DNA of 64,000 nucleotides, taken from contig NZ_JAQQFV010000001.1 in NCBI RefSeq assembly GCF_029675105.1, positions 434,001 to 498,000 on the forward strand. The letters are read 5' to 3'. Both the position numbers and the translations under genes were made by a program. This DNA comes from Nocardia anocheti. GTDB taxonomy: Bacteria > Actinomycetota > Actinomycetes > Mycobacteriales > Mycobacteriaceae. A model generated the notes under the pieces. The model did not search any database and had not been told where the DNA came from. It saw only the letters and a list, made by a program, of their open reading frames with translations. Shown one piece after another: positions 51,391 to 61,841 of the stretch (position 1 is its first letter; each line of letters opens with the position of its first letter).

Positions 51391-53283
51391 ATGACCGGCA
51401 CACTCACCTGGCTCGGCGGAGGGCTCGCCTCGCCGCGCCGCGGCGCGCCGGACACCGGCACGGAGCAGGCCGTCAGCCAGGAACAAGCGGGGTATGCCGT
51501 CACCGGGGCCGCGGTGGCGTTGTTCGGGGTGGTCACCGGCATCGTGCTGGTGGCGGCGCTGGGCGCGGCCGAGGGGGTCGGCTGGCCGGTCGCGGTGGTG
51601 CTCGCGCTACTGGGCGCGGCCGGGGCGCTGGCCCTGGGCCGTGCGCTGGCGAGCACGCCGCTGGACCGAGGACGCACCGGCCCGCGTGCCGAGACCACGG
51701 CGACCGACCGGCGCGTGACCGCGACCAGGATCGGCGTCGGGGTGGCGGCGGGCGTGCTGGTGGCCGAACTCGCCTCGACCGTGCTGCTCGGCGGAACCAT
51801 CGACCGGGAACTGGACGTGCGCGCCCAGGACAGCGCCGAACAGGCCCCTGTGGTGGTGGCCGCGCGCGGTGAGCTGGACCGGGCCACCGCCGACCGGGCC
51901 GCCCTCGACGCGACCATCACCAAGGCCCAGGCCGACATCGACACCGCGCTGGTCATCGCGCGCTGCGAGTTCAACCCCACCCCGCAGTGCCCGCAGACCC
52001 GGATCACCGGCGTCCCCGGCCGCGGCCCGGAATCACAGACCGCCAACGACATGCTCGACGACGCCCGCGCCCAGCTCACCGCCGCCCAGGGCCGCACCGA
52101 GACTCTCGACGCGGCCGTGCGCACCGAGACCGCCGACCTCACCGCCGCCCGCGCGCTCGCCTTCGCCGACGCCGACCGCGGCCTCGGGGCCCGCTGGCTG
52201 GCCATGAACGGCTACACCAGCGCGCACGCGGGCGCCGCCGCGCTGCGCCTGCTGGTGCTGGTGATCGGCGTGCTGCTGGCCCTGCTGCCGCTGGTGCTGC
52301 GCTGGTGGCGTGGGGAGACCGCGCTGGATCGCCGGATCGGCGCGCGGGAGATCGCCGACCGGGCCGAGCGCGCGGCCGACGCCGCCATCGCCGTGCGGCG
52401 CGCCGAGGTCCGCACCGAGACGGCCGCGCTGCGCGCCGAACACGAGCTCACCAGCGCGCGGCTGGCCATCGAAGCCGATACCGTGATCGACCGGGAACGT
52501 CAGCGCACCAGGATCATCGCCGCGATCGGCGGTTTCGAGCTCGGGTTCACCGAGCCGCATCGAAAGGACGACTCCGTGGCTCTGGAGCCGAATGTGACAC
52601 CGCAGCAGCTGCCCGCCGGATACCTCCCGAACGCGTTGCCGCAGGCCAGCGCGCCGCAGGCGGGGGCGCTGGTGCCGGTGCAGCAGCCGGTGAGCGCGCC
52701 GTCCGCGCCCGCGCAGGCGCCGACCGGCGGCGGTCTCGAGCTGCCGATCATCGGCACGGTGCCGTTCACCGACACCGCCGCGCGCTGGATCCGTCCGCTG
52801 GTGCCCTCGTTCGTGGCCAATGCCATCGACTCGGCGACCCACCCGCTGCGCACCGCGCGCCAGGCCTTCGAGGAGGTCGAGGAGGTCACCTTCACGCTGC
52901 GCCGCACCCGCAAGGTCACCGTCGACACTCAGGACTCGCACGCGCCACAGCAGCCGCAGATGGCGGCTCCGGCGGGCTACCAGCTGCCCGGTCAGCCCAT
53001 GCCGGGGTACCTGCCCGCGGGCTACCCGCAGCAGGCAGCGCCGCAGTACCAGCAGCCCTACGCCCAGCAGCCCTACCCCCAGCAGATCGCCGCCAGCGTG
53101 GTCGACGCGCCCGCCACCCGCTACCACCCGGACCCGCGCCAGTATCCGGCCGCGCCGACCTACCCGGCGCTGTCGGCCGGTCAGGGCACCGGGCTGCCCG
53201 CGGCGGACGGGCCCGGCGAGATCGCGGGCAGCGAGGTCACCGAGTTGCCCGGCGGTCGGCGTCAGCTGCCGCCCGCCCGCTGA
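51391..53283 (+). CDS. DUF4407 domain membrane protein
   Basis: A 630-residue protein. Four membrane helices (about residues 33-55, 62-82, 112-132 and 285-312) with a large loop of ~150 residues between the third and fourth that is Asp/Ala/Thr-rich, coiled-coil-like and has a Cys pair (CEFNPTPQC). Beyond the last helix lies an Arg/Glu-rich coiled coil, a globular bit and a Pro/Gln/Tyr-rich tail. This layout matches DUF4407. Function unknown. ATG 51391 follows GGGGAGA by 5 bases; no earlier start has a ribosome site. Confidence 0.78.
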   Translation: MTGTLTWLGGGLASPRRGAPDTGTEQAVSQEQAGYAVTGAAVALFGVVTGIVLVAALGAAEGVGWPVAVVLALLGAAGALALGRALASTPLDRGRTGPRAETTATDRRVTATRIGVGVAAGVLVAELASTVLLGGTIDRELDVRAQDSAEQAPVVVAARGELDRATADRAALDATITKAQADIDTALVIARCEFNPTPQCPQTRITGVPGRGPESQTANDMLDDARAQLTAAQGRTETLDAAVRTETADLTAARALAFADADRGLGARWLAMNGYTSAHAGAAALRLLVLVIGVLLALLPLVLRWWRGETALDRRIGAREIADRAERAADAAIAVRRAEVRTETAALRAEHELTSARLAIEADTVIDRERQRTRIIAAIGGFELGFTEPHRKDDSVALEPNVTPQQLPAGYLPNALPQASAPQAGALVPVQQPVSAPSAPAQAPTGGGLELPIIGTVPFTDTAARWIRPLVPSFVANAIDSATHPLRTARQAFEEVEEVTFTLRRTRKVTVDTQDSHAPQQPQMAAPAGYQLPGQPMPGYLPAGYPQQAAPQYQQPYAQQPYPQQIAASVVDAPATRYHPDPRQYPAAPTYPALSAGQGTGLPAADGPGEIAGSEVTELPGGRRQLPPAR

Positions 53284-53458
53284 TCGCGGCCTTCAGTGAA
53301 CATTTGTACTCCGACTGTGATCCACGGCCGAGCACACGTCACCGACGGCGTGGAGCGTTCCGAAACGAACCGCTGACTGGTCATATAGCGGCACCGACGC
53401 GTCAGTGACCTGGACTACACCGCGCCGAACGGGTCCGAACTCGGTTTACAGTGCGAAG

Positions 53459-55024
53459 GTGATCCACAGCGAGGGACCGAAGCGCGCCGCGCCGTGGGGC
53501 TCGCCGCTGCTCGGACCGGTCGAGGAGAAGTCGTCCATCCGACGGGTCCGGGTGCAGCTGCTGCTCACCGTGCCGCTGCTGGTGGCCAATCTGATCGGCA
53601 TCGCGATGATCGTGGTGCTGGCCGGATTCGTGCTGCCCGGACCGACGGTGTTCACCTGGGACCTGCTGCTCATCAACGCGGTCTTCACGCCGGTGTGCGC
53701 GCTGCTCGCGCTGGTGATCGGCACCGTCTGGGGGACGGTGGCCGGGCTGCGCACCATGCGCTGGGCCACCGATCCCGACCGCGTGCCGACCCCGGCCGAA
53801 CAGCGCGTCACCGTCTCGGCGCCGCGCTGGATGGTGTTGCAGCAGGCCGTGCTGTGGACATTGGCGCTGGTCACGCTGACGATCGTCTACGGCATCGCCG
53901 ACCCCGCGCTCATCCCCAAGGTGGCGCTGTCGATCGGCTCGGCCGGGATCGTGGTGTGCGCCAACAGCTACCTGATCATCGAATTCGCCCTGCGCCCGGT
54001 CACCGCGCGCGTGCTGCAGGCCGACCCGTACCGCCGCCGCGGCATCGGCGTGTTCGGCCGGACCATGCTGTCGTGGCTGGTCGGCGTGGGTATTCCGGTG
54101 GCGCTGTCGATGGTGGTGGCGGTGTGGGCGCTGGCCGATCCGGCGGTGAGCAAGGCCAGGCTGGCGGTGTGCGTGCTCAGCCTCGGCGGCTCGGCGCTGC
54201 TGTTCGGGATGCTGTTGATGGCGCAGGTCGTCGCCGCGACCGTGGCCCCGATCAAGGGCGTGCGCCAGGCGCTGCGCCGGGTGGAGGACGGCGATCTCGA
54301 CACCGAGGTCACCCTCTACGACGGCACCGAACTCGGTGACCTGCAGAGCGGCTTCAACCGCATGGTGCACGGGCTGCGCGAGCGCGCCATGATCGAGGAC
54401 CTGTTCGGCAAGCACGTCGGCCACGACGTGGCCATGGCCGCCATCGCCTCCCAGCCCGTGCTCGGCGGCACCGAGACCGAGGCCGCGGCCCTGTTCATCG
54501 ACATCATCGGCTCCACCACCATGGCCGCCACCCGCCCCGCGCCCGAGATCGTCGGCATCCTCAACCGGTTCTTCGACATCGTCGTCGACGAGGTGGAACG
54601 CCACGGCGGCCTGCTCAACAAGTTCGAAGGCGACGCCGCCCTCGCCGTCTTCGGCACCCCGGCCCCGCTCGACGACCTGGCCGGAGCCGCCCTGTCCTGC
54701 GGTCGCGCCATCCAGCGCCGCCTGCGCGAAGCCTCCGACCTCGACGCGGGCATCGGGGTGGCGGCGGGGCGCGTCGTCGCGGGCAATGTGGGCACCCACA
54801 ACCGCTACGAGTTCACCGTCATCGGCGACGCCGTCAACGAGGCCGCCCGCCTGTGCGAACTCTCCAAGAACTACGAACAACGCCTCCTCAGCTCCGCCAC
54901 CACCCTCGCGGCGGCCACCGACACCGAATCCGCGCACTGGACCCTGGCCGACACCGTCACCCTGCGCGGCCGCCTGAAGCCCACCCGACTGGCCCTGCCC
55001 ACGGCATCGGCCACCGTCCCATAG
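53459..55024 (+). CDS. Membrane class III adenylate/guanylate cyclase
   Basis: A 521-residue cyclase with about six membrane helices (residues ~25-265), a HAMP linker (PIKGVRQALRRVEDGDLDTEV) and a C-terminal catalytic domain. LFIDIIGSTTM holds the first metal Asp, LNKFEGDAALAVFG the substrate Lys and second metal Asp, and VIGDAVNEAARL the transition-state residues. It has the complete set for making cAMP as a homodimer. Start GTG 53459 (IHSEGPKRAAPWGS) fits mycobacterial relatives; GTG 53405 is possible. Confidence 0.85.
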   Translation: MIHSEGPKRAAPWGSPLLGPVEEKSSIRRVRVQLLLTVPLLVANLIGIAMIVVLAGFVLPGPTVFTWDLLLINAVFTPVCALLALVIGTVWGTVAGLRTMRWATDPDRVPTPAEQRVTVSAPRWMVLQQAVLWTLALVTLTIVYGIADPALIPKVALSIGSAGIVVCANSYLIIEFALRPVTARVLQADPYRRRGIGVFGRTMLSWLVGVGIPVALSMVVAVWALADPAVSKARLAVCVLSLGGSALLFGMLLMAQVVAATVAPIKGVRQALRRVEDGDLDTEVTLYDGTELGDLQSGFNRMVHGLRERAMIEDLFGKHVGHDVAMAAIASQPVLGGTETEAAALFIDIIGSTTMAATRPAPEIVGILNRFFDIVVDEVERHGGLLNKFEGDAALAVFGTPAPLDDLAGAALSCGRAIQRRLREASDLDAGIGVAAGRVVAGNVGTHNRYEFTVIGDAVNEAARLCELSKNYEQRLLSSATTLAAATDTESAHWTLADTVTLRGRLKPTRLALPTASATVP

Positions 55025-55033
55025 ACTCCAGGC

Positions 55034-55891
55034 GTGCGTTCTGCCGTCGATGCGGTCGGCGCCGGTGGGGGCGTCGATCCGGCACGGCCACCGACGGTCC
55101 CGATCCGGCCCCTGGCTTTCCGCGAACTGCTCGACGAGCCGTTCGCCCTGATCCAGGCCCATCTGCGCCCGCTGGCCGTGCTCGGTGGCGGTGCGCTGGT
55201 GCTGGCCGTGCTCGCGGTGCTCGGGTTCACCGGGCTGGTCTCCCATCTCACCGGCGGCTCGAATCTGGGGACGATGTGGGCGGTGCTGCTGGCGACCCTG
55301 GGCTGCGGGTGGCTGGTGCGGCTGGTGCTGCGCGGCACGACCGTCGCCCTCGCGCTGGCCGACTTCCGGGGCGTGCGCTTCGGATTGCGCGCGGCCCTGC
55401 GCACCGCGACCGATCACCTCGGACCGCTGCTGCTGGCTCAGCTGATGTTCTCGCTGCTCGGCGTGGGCATTCTGGTGGTGGGCAGCCTGCTGATCGTCAC
55501 CTATCCGCTGGCGCTGCTGTGGCTGGCGTTCGTGCGCGCCAAACGCTTCGCTGTGGAGTCGGCGATCATCGGTGAGCACGCGGGATACGGTGTGGCCGTC
55601 GTCCGTTCCAAGGAACTCGTCCACGGCGCCGAGAGCCGGATCGCCGGATTGTGGCTGCTGCAGCGCCTGCTGTTCGCTGCACTCGCCGTGCCCGCCTTCG
55701 GTATTCCGTTCTTCCTGTCCGACTTCTCCGGCACCCACCGCTGGGCCTTCTTCGCCCTGCTGGTGAGCGGCTGGCTGCTGGTGGTGGTCGTGGCCGAGAT
55801 CGTCGAATCGGCCAGCCGCGCGGTCTGCTACATCGATCGTCGCTGTGTGCGCGAAGGTCTCGACATCGAGATCCCCGGTGGTTCCCGGTGA
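55034..55891 (+). CDS. Polytopic membrane protein of the MoxR/DUF58 operon
   Basis: A 285-residue protein with six or so membrane helices and a short acidic/Pro N-terminal part. FRELLDEPFALIQAHLRPLAVLGGGALV resembles the start of the glycerophosphoryl diester phosphodiesterase membrane-domain-like proteins found before DUF4129 genes. It starts 9 bases after the cyclase stop and overlaps the next gene by 4 bases. Role unknown; in M. tuberculosis the corresponding place is Rv3690. Confidence 0.68.
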   Translation: MRSAVDAVGAGGGVDPARPPTVPIRPLAFRELLDEPFALIQAHLRPLAVLGGGALVLAVLAVLGFTGLVSHLTGGSNLGTMWAVLLATLGCGWLVRLVLRGTTVALALADFRGVRFGLRAALRTATDHLGPLLLAQLMFSLLGVGILVVGSLLIVTYPLALLWLAFVRAKRFAVESAIIGEHAGYGVAVVRSKELVHGAESRIAGLWLLQRLLFAALAVPAFGIPFFLSDFSGTHRWAFFALLVSGWLLVVVVAEIVESASRAVCYIDRRCVREGLDIEIPGGSR

Positions 55892-56963
55892 GCGACGACG
55901 ACTTCCGCCCGGCGCCTTCCGATTCGACCGGGGACGCCCACGCGACCCCACCTGCCCCGCCGCGCCTCGGTGCCGCCGCCGACCATCGCGCGGCCGCCGA
56001 AATCGCCGCCAACCGTCGCGATTACGACAATGCCCTGCGCGAGCGCTTCCGCGCCGTGCTGCGCGCCCTGGAACAGGCGGGCACCCTGCCCGTGCGCCGC
56101 TCGCGTACCGCGCAGGAGACCGCCGACGACGCCACCACCGCCCTGCCGCTGGAACACGCCACCGAATTGCACCCGGCGGCACGCAGTTTCGACGAGGTGG
56201 TCTACGGCGGCCGCGCCGCCACCGAGGACGAGTACCGCCGCCTCGAATACGCCGACCGCTACTCCCAGGGCGCGCCGCCCCCGGAACCCGAACCGATCGA
56301 ACTCGCCGTCACCGAGCGAGAAGCCAAGCAGCGCAAGCAGCTTCCCCCGCTGCCCGACCTGCTGCGCAACCCGAAGTTCTGGGCCGCGCTCGCGGCGGGC
56401 CTGGCGATCGCCCTGCTGCTCTACGCCACGATGCAATCCTGCGGTGCGCCCAACGCGCCGACGCCACCCACCCCACCGGACCTCCCGCCACCCCCCGACA
56501 CTCCCGACCCACCCGACCCACCGCGCGGCGACTACGACCCCGATTTCGGCGAGGGCAAGGACTCGATCTTCAGCTCCCTGCCCGGCTGGCTCGCCTTCGG
56601 CGGACTGCAGTTCCTGCTGGCCTTCCTCGCCGTGGTCGCCTGGCGCGCCCGCAGGCGGGGCGCGCTGGTGGGCGAGCCGCGCCCGGTCGAGGTGCCCGCC
56701 AACGAACTGCTCGCCGGGCAGGCCGGTCTGTACCGCCGCTCCGGTGACGTCGCCCATGTCGCCCAGATCCTGCGCGCCGCGACCCTGCGCCGCATCCGCC
56801 CCCGCCTCGACGATCTCACCGACGACCAACTCGTCCACACCGCCGCCGCGCGCCTCGGCGTCCCCGCCGAGCAAATCGGCACCGTCCTGTTCGGCGCCGT
56901 GCCGGACGAGGACACCCTCTATCACGTTGCCGCACACCTCGAATGGATCGAGACGGAGCTCGC

Positions 56964-56967
<4 letters not shown>
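55888..56967 (+). CDS. DUF4129 domain protein
   Basis: A 359-residue protein. An N-terminal cytoplasmic or periplasmic part contains NALRERFRAVLRALEQAG, one membrane helix (~160-177) is followed by a striking Pro/Asp/Thr linker (~180-205), a second helix (~235-255) and a C-terminal DUF4129-like region. Such proteins accompany MoxR and DUF58 genes. GTG start overlaps the gene before; stop overlaps moxR (ATGA), so the operon is tightly coupled. Confidence 0.72.
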
Positions 56968-57950
<983 letters not shown>

Positions 57951-57954
57951 CGAG

Positions 57955-59250
57955 GTGGTCGTCACGGGACGGTTCGCGCTGCTGGCCACGGTCGCGGCGG
58001 CGCTGGTGATGTTCGTGGTGCCCGCGGCGTGGGGCGTGCTCGTGGCCTGCCTGCTGCTGGCCACGCTGGTCCTCGTCGATGTCGCCCTGACCGCGCGCGC
58101 CGACGCGGTCACCCTCACCCGCGATCCGCTGACGATCGTGCGGCTCGGGCGCGGCACCGAGGTGGAACTGGTCGTCACCAATACCGGCACGACCACCGTG
58201 CGCGGCATGCTGTGGGACTCCTGGCCCGACAGCGCGCGCCCCGATCTGCGCACCCATCCGCTCGACCTGGCGCCACGCACCCGAATCCGGTTGCGTACCA
58301 GCCTGACTCCGACCCATCGCGGTGATCGCGTCGCCGGTCCGGTCACGCTGCGGCTGCTCGGTCCGCTCGGGCTGGCCGGGCGTCAGCGGCGCGTGGAGGT
58401 GCCCGCGCGGGTGCGCGCGCTGCCCGCCTTCCGCAGCGAGCGGCTGCTGCGCTCGAAGGTGAAGCGGCTGCATCATCTCGAGGGCCGCAATGTCGCCAAC
58501 ACCCGAGGGCAGGGCACCGAGTTCGATTCCTTCCGCGAGTACGTGGCGGGCGACGACGTGCGCAGCATCGACTGGCGGGCCACCGCCCGCGCCACCGACG
58601 TGCTGGTGCGCACCTGGCGGCCCGAACGCAACCGGCACGTGCTGATGGTGCTCGACACCGGCCGCGCCGCCGCCGGACGGGTCGGGGCCGGTACCCGGCT
58701 GGACGCCTCGATCGAGGCGGCGTTGCTGCTGGGCGGTCTGGCCGCGGCGGCGGGCGACACCGTCGACCTGCTCGCCTACGACCGCACGGTGCGCGCCGAG
58801 ATCAGCGGGGTGGGCGGTCACCAGCTGCCGTTGAAACTCATGCACACCCTCGCCGGGGTGGTCCCCCGCCTTGTGGATACCGACACCGGCGGCCTGGTCC
58901 GCACGGTGATCTCACGGGTGCGCAAGCGGGCGCTGATCGTGTGGTTCACCGCGCTGGACGGACCCACGGTCGCCGAACACCTGCTGCCCGCGCTGCCCAC
59001 CCTCACCCGGCGGCACCGAGTGTTGATCGTCTCGGTCACCGACCCCGATATCGCCGCGGCCGCCCGTGATCGCAGCACCACGGCGGCGGTGTACACCGCG
59101 GCGGCCGCCGAAACCGTCCTGGCGGAACGGGCCGTCACGCAGGAATCCCTGCGGCGGCGCGGCGTGGCCGTGGTGACCGCGGCGCCGGATCGGCTGCCCG
59201 AAGCGCTGGCCGACGAGTACCTGGAACTGAAGCAGTCCGGCTCCCTGTGA
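57955..59250 (+). CDS. DUF58 domain protein
   Basis: A 431-residue protein with two N-terminal membrane helices (~5-40), a beta-rich stretch and a DUF58 region: EFDSFREYVAGDDVRSIDWRATAR cut within, then a VWA-like part beginning HVLMVLDTGRA, whose metal site is partly present. It works with MoxR in known gene pairs. GTG start 4 bases after the moxR stop. Last gene of the + strand operon. Confidence 0.9.
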   Translation: MVVTGRFALLATVAAALVMFVVPAAWGVLVACLLLATLVLVDVALTARADAVTLTRDPLTIVRLGRGTEVELVVTNTGTTTVRGMLWDSWPDSARPDLRTHPLDLAPRTRIRLRTSLTPTHRGDRVAGPVTLRLLGPLGLAGRQRRVEVPARVRALPAFRSERLLRSKVKRLHHLEGRNVANTRGQGTEFDSFREYVAGDDVRSIDWRATARATDVLVRTWRPERNRHVLMVLDTGRAAAGRVGAGTRLDASIEAALLLGGLAAAAGDTVDLLAYDRTVRAEISGVGGHQLPLKLMHTLAGVVPRLVDTDTGGLVRTVISRVRKRALIVWFTALDGPTVAEHLLPALPTLTRRHRVLIVSVTDPDIAAAARDRSTTAAVYTAAAAETVLAERAVTQESLRRRGVAVVTAAPDRLPEALADEYLELKQSGSL

Positions 59251-59258
59251 ATTTCGTG

Positions 59259-59328
59259 TTGTCCACTGCCATCCACAGTTCATGCACCGGTTCACCAACA
59301 GGTTGTCCACAGGGCTGAGTTGTCCACA
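59259..59328 (+). promoter_or_regulatory. Cluster of DnaA-box-like 9-mers
   Basis: In an 81-base convergent gap: TTGTCCACT (59259-59267), CCATCCACA (59269-59277), TTGTCCACA (59303-59311) and TTGTCCACA (59320-59328), all in the same direction. TTGTCCACA is the actinobacterial DnaA consensus. Two more exact copies lie on the other strand inside the spoIIM-like gene (60453-60461 and 61104-61112). Confidence 0.6.
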
Positions 59329-59331
59329 GGG

Positions 59332-60078
59332 TCAGACCCGTGAAAGTTGTTGGCGCCGAGCCAGAACCGCCCCGAGGACGTGATACGGGGGATAACCCGT
59401 GGGCGGCGCGCACCGCATCGCCCGGCAGACCGCCTCCACCAGCGCTGTCCCCAGGTGGTGCTGGGCGGGCGGGGTGAGCGTGGTGAGCCGCGACAGGTAC
59501 TGGCGCATGGCGGCGGCCAGCTCGTCGGAGACGGCGGCGGGGTCGAGCTGGGTGGCCCAGCCGGTGAGCCAGGGCGGGGCCGCCGCGAGCGCCGGGCGCG
59601 GCATGGCCTGGCGGGTGTGCACCACCACGGTGCCCGCCAGGACGTCACCGACGCGCCTGCCCTGGGGCGAGCACAGTGAGGTGATCACCGCGACGGCACC
59701 GAACGCGCCGAGCATCCAGAAGTCCACCATGGCACCGGCCAGACCGCGGGTGAGCGCGTGCCGGAAGTCGATCGGGCCCGCGTCGGCGCGCACCACGCGC
59801 AGGCCGAAGGCGGCCTTGCCCAGGGAGCGCCCGCGCGAGAGGGTCTCGCCGCACACCGGGTAGCCCACCAGCACCGTCACGATGGTGACCACGCCCAGCA
59901 CCGCGAACCAGGCCGAATCGGCGTCGGCGGCGGTGAGCACGAGGATGCCCACGTAGGCGATCGAGAACGCCAGGAACAGTTGCACGGTGAGATCGAGCAG
60001 GAAGGCGCCCGCGCGGCTGGGGATGCGCGCCAGCGGCAGTTCCAGCGCCACCGCTTCGCCGGTGGTGAATTCGGCCAT
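59332..60078 (-). CDS. RDD family membrane protein
   Basis: A 248-residue protein. The RDD domain has ARIPSRAGAFLLDLTVQLFLAF (with Arg and Asp of the name motif), a second helix pair and GRSLGKAAFGLRVVRADAG before a third/fourth helix. The C-terminal ~80 residues are soluble. Start ATG 60078; the longer open frame is antisense to the next gene. In M. tuberculosis an RDD gene stands beside DUF58 and SpoIIM genes (Rv3693-Rv3695). Confidence 0.85.
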   Translation of the reverse strand: MAEFTTGEAVALELPLARIPSRAGAFLLDLTVQLFLAFSIAYVGILVLTAADADSAWFAVLGVVTIVTVLVGYPVCGETLSRGRSLGKAAFGLRVVRADAGPIDFRHALTRGLAGAMVDFWMLGAFGAVAVITSLCSPQGRRVGDVLAGTVVVHTRQAMPRPALAAAPPWLTGWATQLDPAAVSDELAAAMRQYLSRLTTLTPPAQHHLGTALVEAVCRAMRCAPPTGYPPYHVLGAVLARRQQLSRV

Positions 60079-60096
60079 GTGGCTAGCATTCCCGAT

Positions 60097-61131
60097 ATGG
60101 ACACCGATGCCTACAGCTGGGCGCATCAACGGTCGTGGCATCGACTCGATCAGCTGGTGCGCCAGCGCAAGCTCAGTGGCGCCGAGGCCGACGAACTGGT
60201 CCGGCTCTACCGCGCGACGTCGCAGCAGTTGGCCAGAGTGCAGGGCCACCACCCCGATCCGGAGCTGGTGGCCGGGCTCAGCGCGCTGCTGGCCCGCGCG
60301 CGCGGGCGGGTACTCGCGGCGCGCGCGCAGCCGTGGCGCGAGGTGGGCCGATTCTTCACCCGGCACTTTCCCGGGGCTGTGTACAGAGCGTGGCCGTGGT
60401 GGGTGGGGACAACTGTCGTCTTCCTGGCCGTGTCCGCCGTGATCGCGGTGCTTGTGGACAACTCGCGCGCCGCTCGCTCGGCCCTGGGGATACCCGAGGG
60501 CGACCTCTCGATCATCACCGGACCTGGGGGTTCGTTCGAGACCTACTACTCCGAACACCCCAACGACGCCTTCGCCGCACAGGTGTGGACCCACAATTCC
60601 TGGGTCTCGGCGATCGCCCTGTTCACCGGTGTCCTGATCCTCCCGGCTGTGTATGCGATGTTCATGAACGCGCTGAATCTGGGGATAACCGGTGGATTGA
60701 TGGCCGACGCGGGCCGCCTCGACTCGTTCTTCGGCTTCATCCTCCCGCACGGCACCCTCGAGCTCACGGCGCTGTTCGTCGCGGGCGGGGTGGGGTTGAA
60801 GCTGGGTTGGACGCTGGTGGACCCGGGACGACGCAGCCGGGCGGCCGCGATGGCCCGCCAAGGCCGGGCGACGGCGACGGTGGCACTCGGGCTGGTGGTG
60901 GTGCTGCTGGTGTGCGGCCTGCTGGAGGGTTTCGTGACGCCGAGCGGGCTGCCCGCGCCGGTGCGCATCGGCTTGGGATTCACCGCCGAGGCGCTGTTCC
61001 TGTGCTACGTCTTCGGCGTCGGCAGGCGGGTGGCCGAGGAACAGGACGCGCTCGCCGCCGCGCCCGCCGCCCAGCCCGACCCGGCCGCACGCTGGCTGAC
61101 ACCTGTGGACAACACCCTCGAGCGGGTCTGA
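60097..61131 (+). CDS. Stage II sporulation protein M-like (SpoIIM) membrane protein
   Basis: A 344-residue protein with a soluble helical N-terminal ~95 residues and about six membrane helices. FMNALNLGITGGLMADAGRLDSFFGFILPHGTLE (cut within) is the SpoIIM/DUF95 core. The organism is not a spore-former of the Bacillus type, so the function must be another one, likely linked to the MoxR/DUF58/RDD set around it. It is divergent from RDD (18-base gap between starts). Confidence 0.85.
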   Translation: MDTDAYSWAHQRSWHRLDQLVRQRKLSGAEADELVRLYRATSQQLARVQGHHPDPELVAGLSALLARARGRVLAARAQPWREVGRFFTRHFPGAVYRAWPWWVGTTVVFLAVSAVIAVLVDNSRAARSALGIPEGDLSIITGPGGSFETYYSEHPNDAFAAQVWTHNSWVSAIALFTGVLILPAVYAMFMNALNLGITGGLMADAGRLDSFFGFILPHGTLELTALFVAGGVGLKLGWTLVDPGRRSRAAAMARQGRATATVALGLVVVLLVCGLLEGFVTPSGLPAPVRIGLGFTAEALFLCYVFGVGRRVAEEQDALAAAPAAQPDPAARWLTPVDNTLERV

Positions 61132-61254
61132 ACTCGCATCTGTACGTGCATTTGCGCGGCAGGCAACTCCGAGCACACCGGAGGCGGGACAGCGCCGGAC
61201 AATCGGCAGCTACGCGAGGTAACGAGAAGGTTTCGAACTCCCCCATTTGAGTTC

Positions 61255-61292
61255 CGCTGGCCGCAGCGAGTCCAGCTCAGCTGCGGCCAGCG
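61255..61292 (+). terminator. Hairpin, probable terminator
   Basis: A perfect 13-bp stem (61255-61267 and 61280-61292) with a 12-base loop. It stands 124 bases after the stop of the SpoIIM-like gene, rather far, so it could also end a small RNA. Confidence 0.6.
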
Positions 61293-61647
61293 TTGCCGTT
61301 AACTGTACACAATCGTTATGCCCACGCAACCCCCAACGCGCAGGTCCGGCGTAAGAATTGCGAAGCGGCAAACATGTGTGGAGCCAGCGATTTCCACACC
61401 CTCAGCAAACTTCCGGCGGCGACTCGGACGAGGCGCGCGCCACACCAGGAATTCATCTTCCGCAAACCTTCGACAACCCATCGGGGTCCGATCGTTGCCG
61501 TGTCATCGGATTGTTCGCGCTGGTTGCCCGGATCACAGCCGACCCGGACAGGTAGCCCATCACCTGCGGGTTCGTCCACGGATTTTCGGTTTGCCGAGGC
61601 GGAAAGGCACTAAAAGAAACCTTAAGTTTGTTTACAACCCTGCAAAC

Positions 61648-61752
61648 ATGACCGGCACTCAGCAATCCGGGCTGAACACCTTCCTCGAGGCCATGAACCG
61701 GTCGAATGACCGGTTGCGCACGGGCCGCCGAACGCGGCGAAATCGGCTATAG
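61648..61752 (+). CDS. Possible small protein, 34 residues, Arg-rich end
   Basis: ATG 61648 to TAG 61752 codes for 34 residues that begin MTGTQQSGLNTFLEAMNRS and end in a run with seven Arg. The stretch just before it is unusually A/T-rich (61610-61647), as in promoters, and lacks a clear ribosome site. There is no homologue that I recognise. It may be a real small gene or chance; the GC-rich third positions of the second half fit coding. Confidence 0.3.
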   Translation: MTGTQQSGLNTFLEAMNRSNDRLRTGRRTRRNRL

Positions 61753-61841
61753 AAGGTCCGGGAACCACCCCGCTCGAGCACACTGTGATCTTCGCCTCAC
61801 CAGCGGGAATCAGGGGTTCACCCGCCACCTACGATGGGCCG

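Larger units (their letters stand above)
61132..61841. other. 710-base intergenic region
   Basis: Between the SpoIIM-like gene and the methyltransferase. Contains a strong hairpin (61255-61292), a weaker one (GAACTC...GAGTTC around 61235-61253), an A/T-richer stretch at 61590-61650 and one short open frame (61648-61752). No tRNA or known RNA family was recognised. Confidence 0.65.

Noticed and set aside
59758..60096. N-terminal extension of the SpoIIM-like protein
   Set aside because: It is antisense to the RDD gene and Arg/Gln-rich; ATG 60097 begins the conserved helical part.
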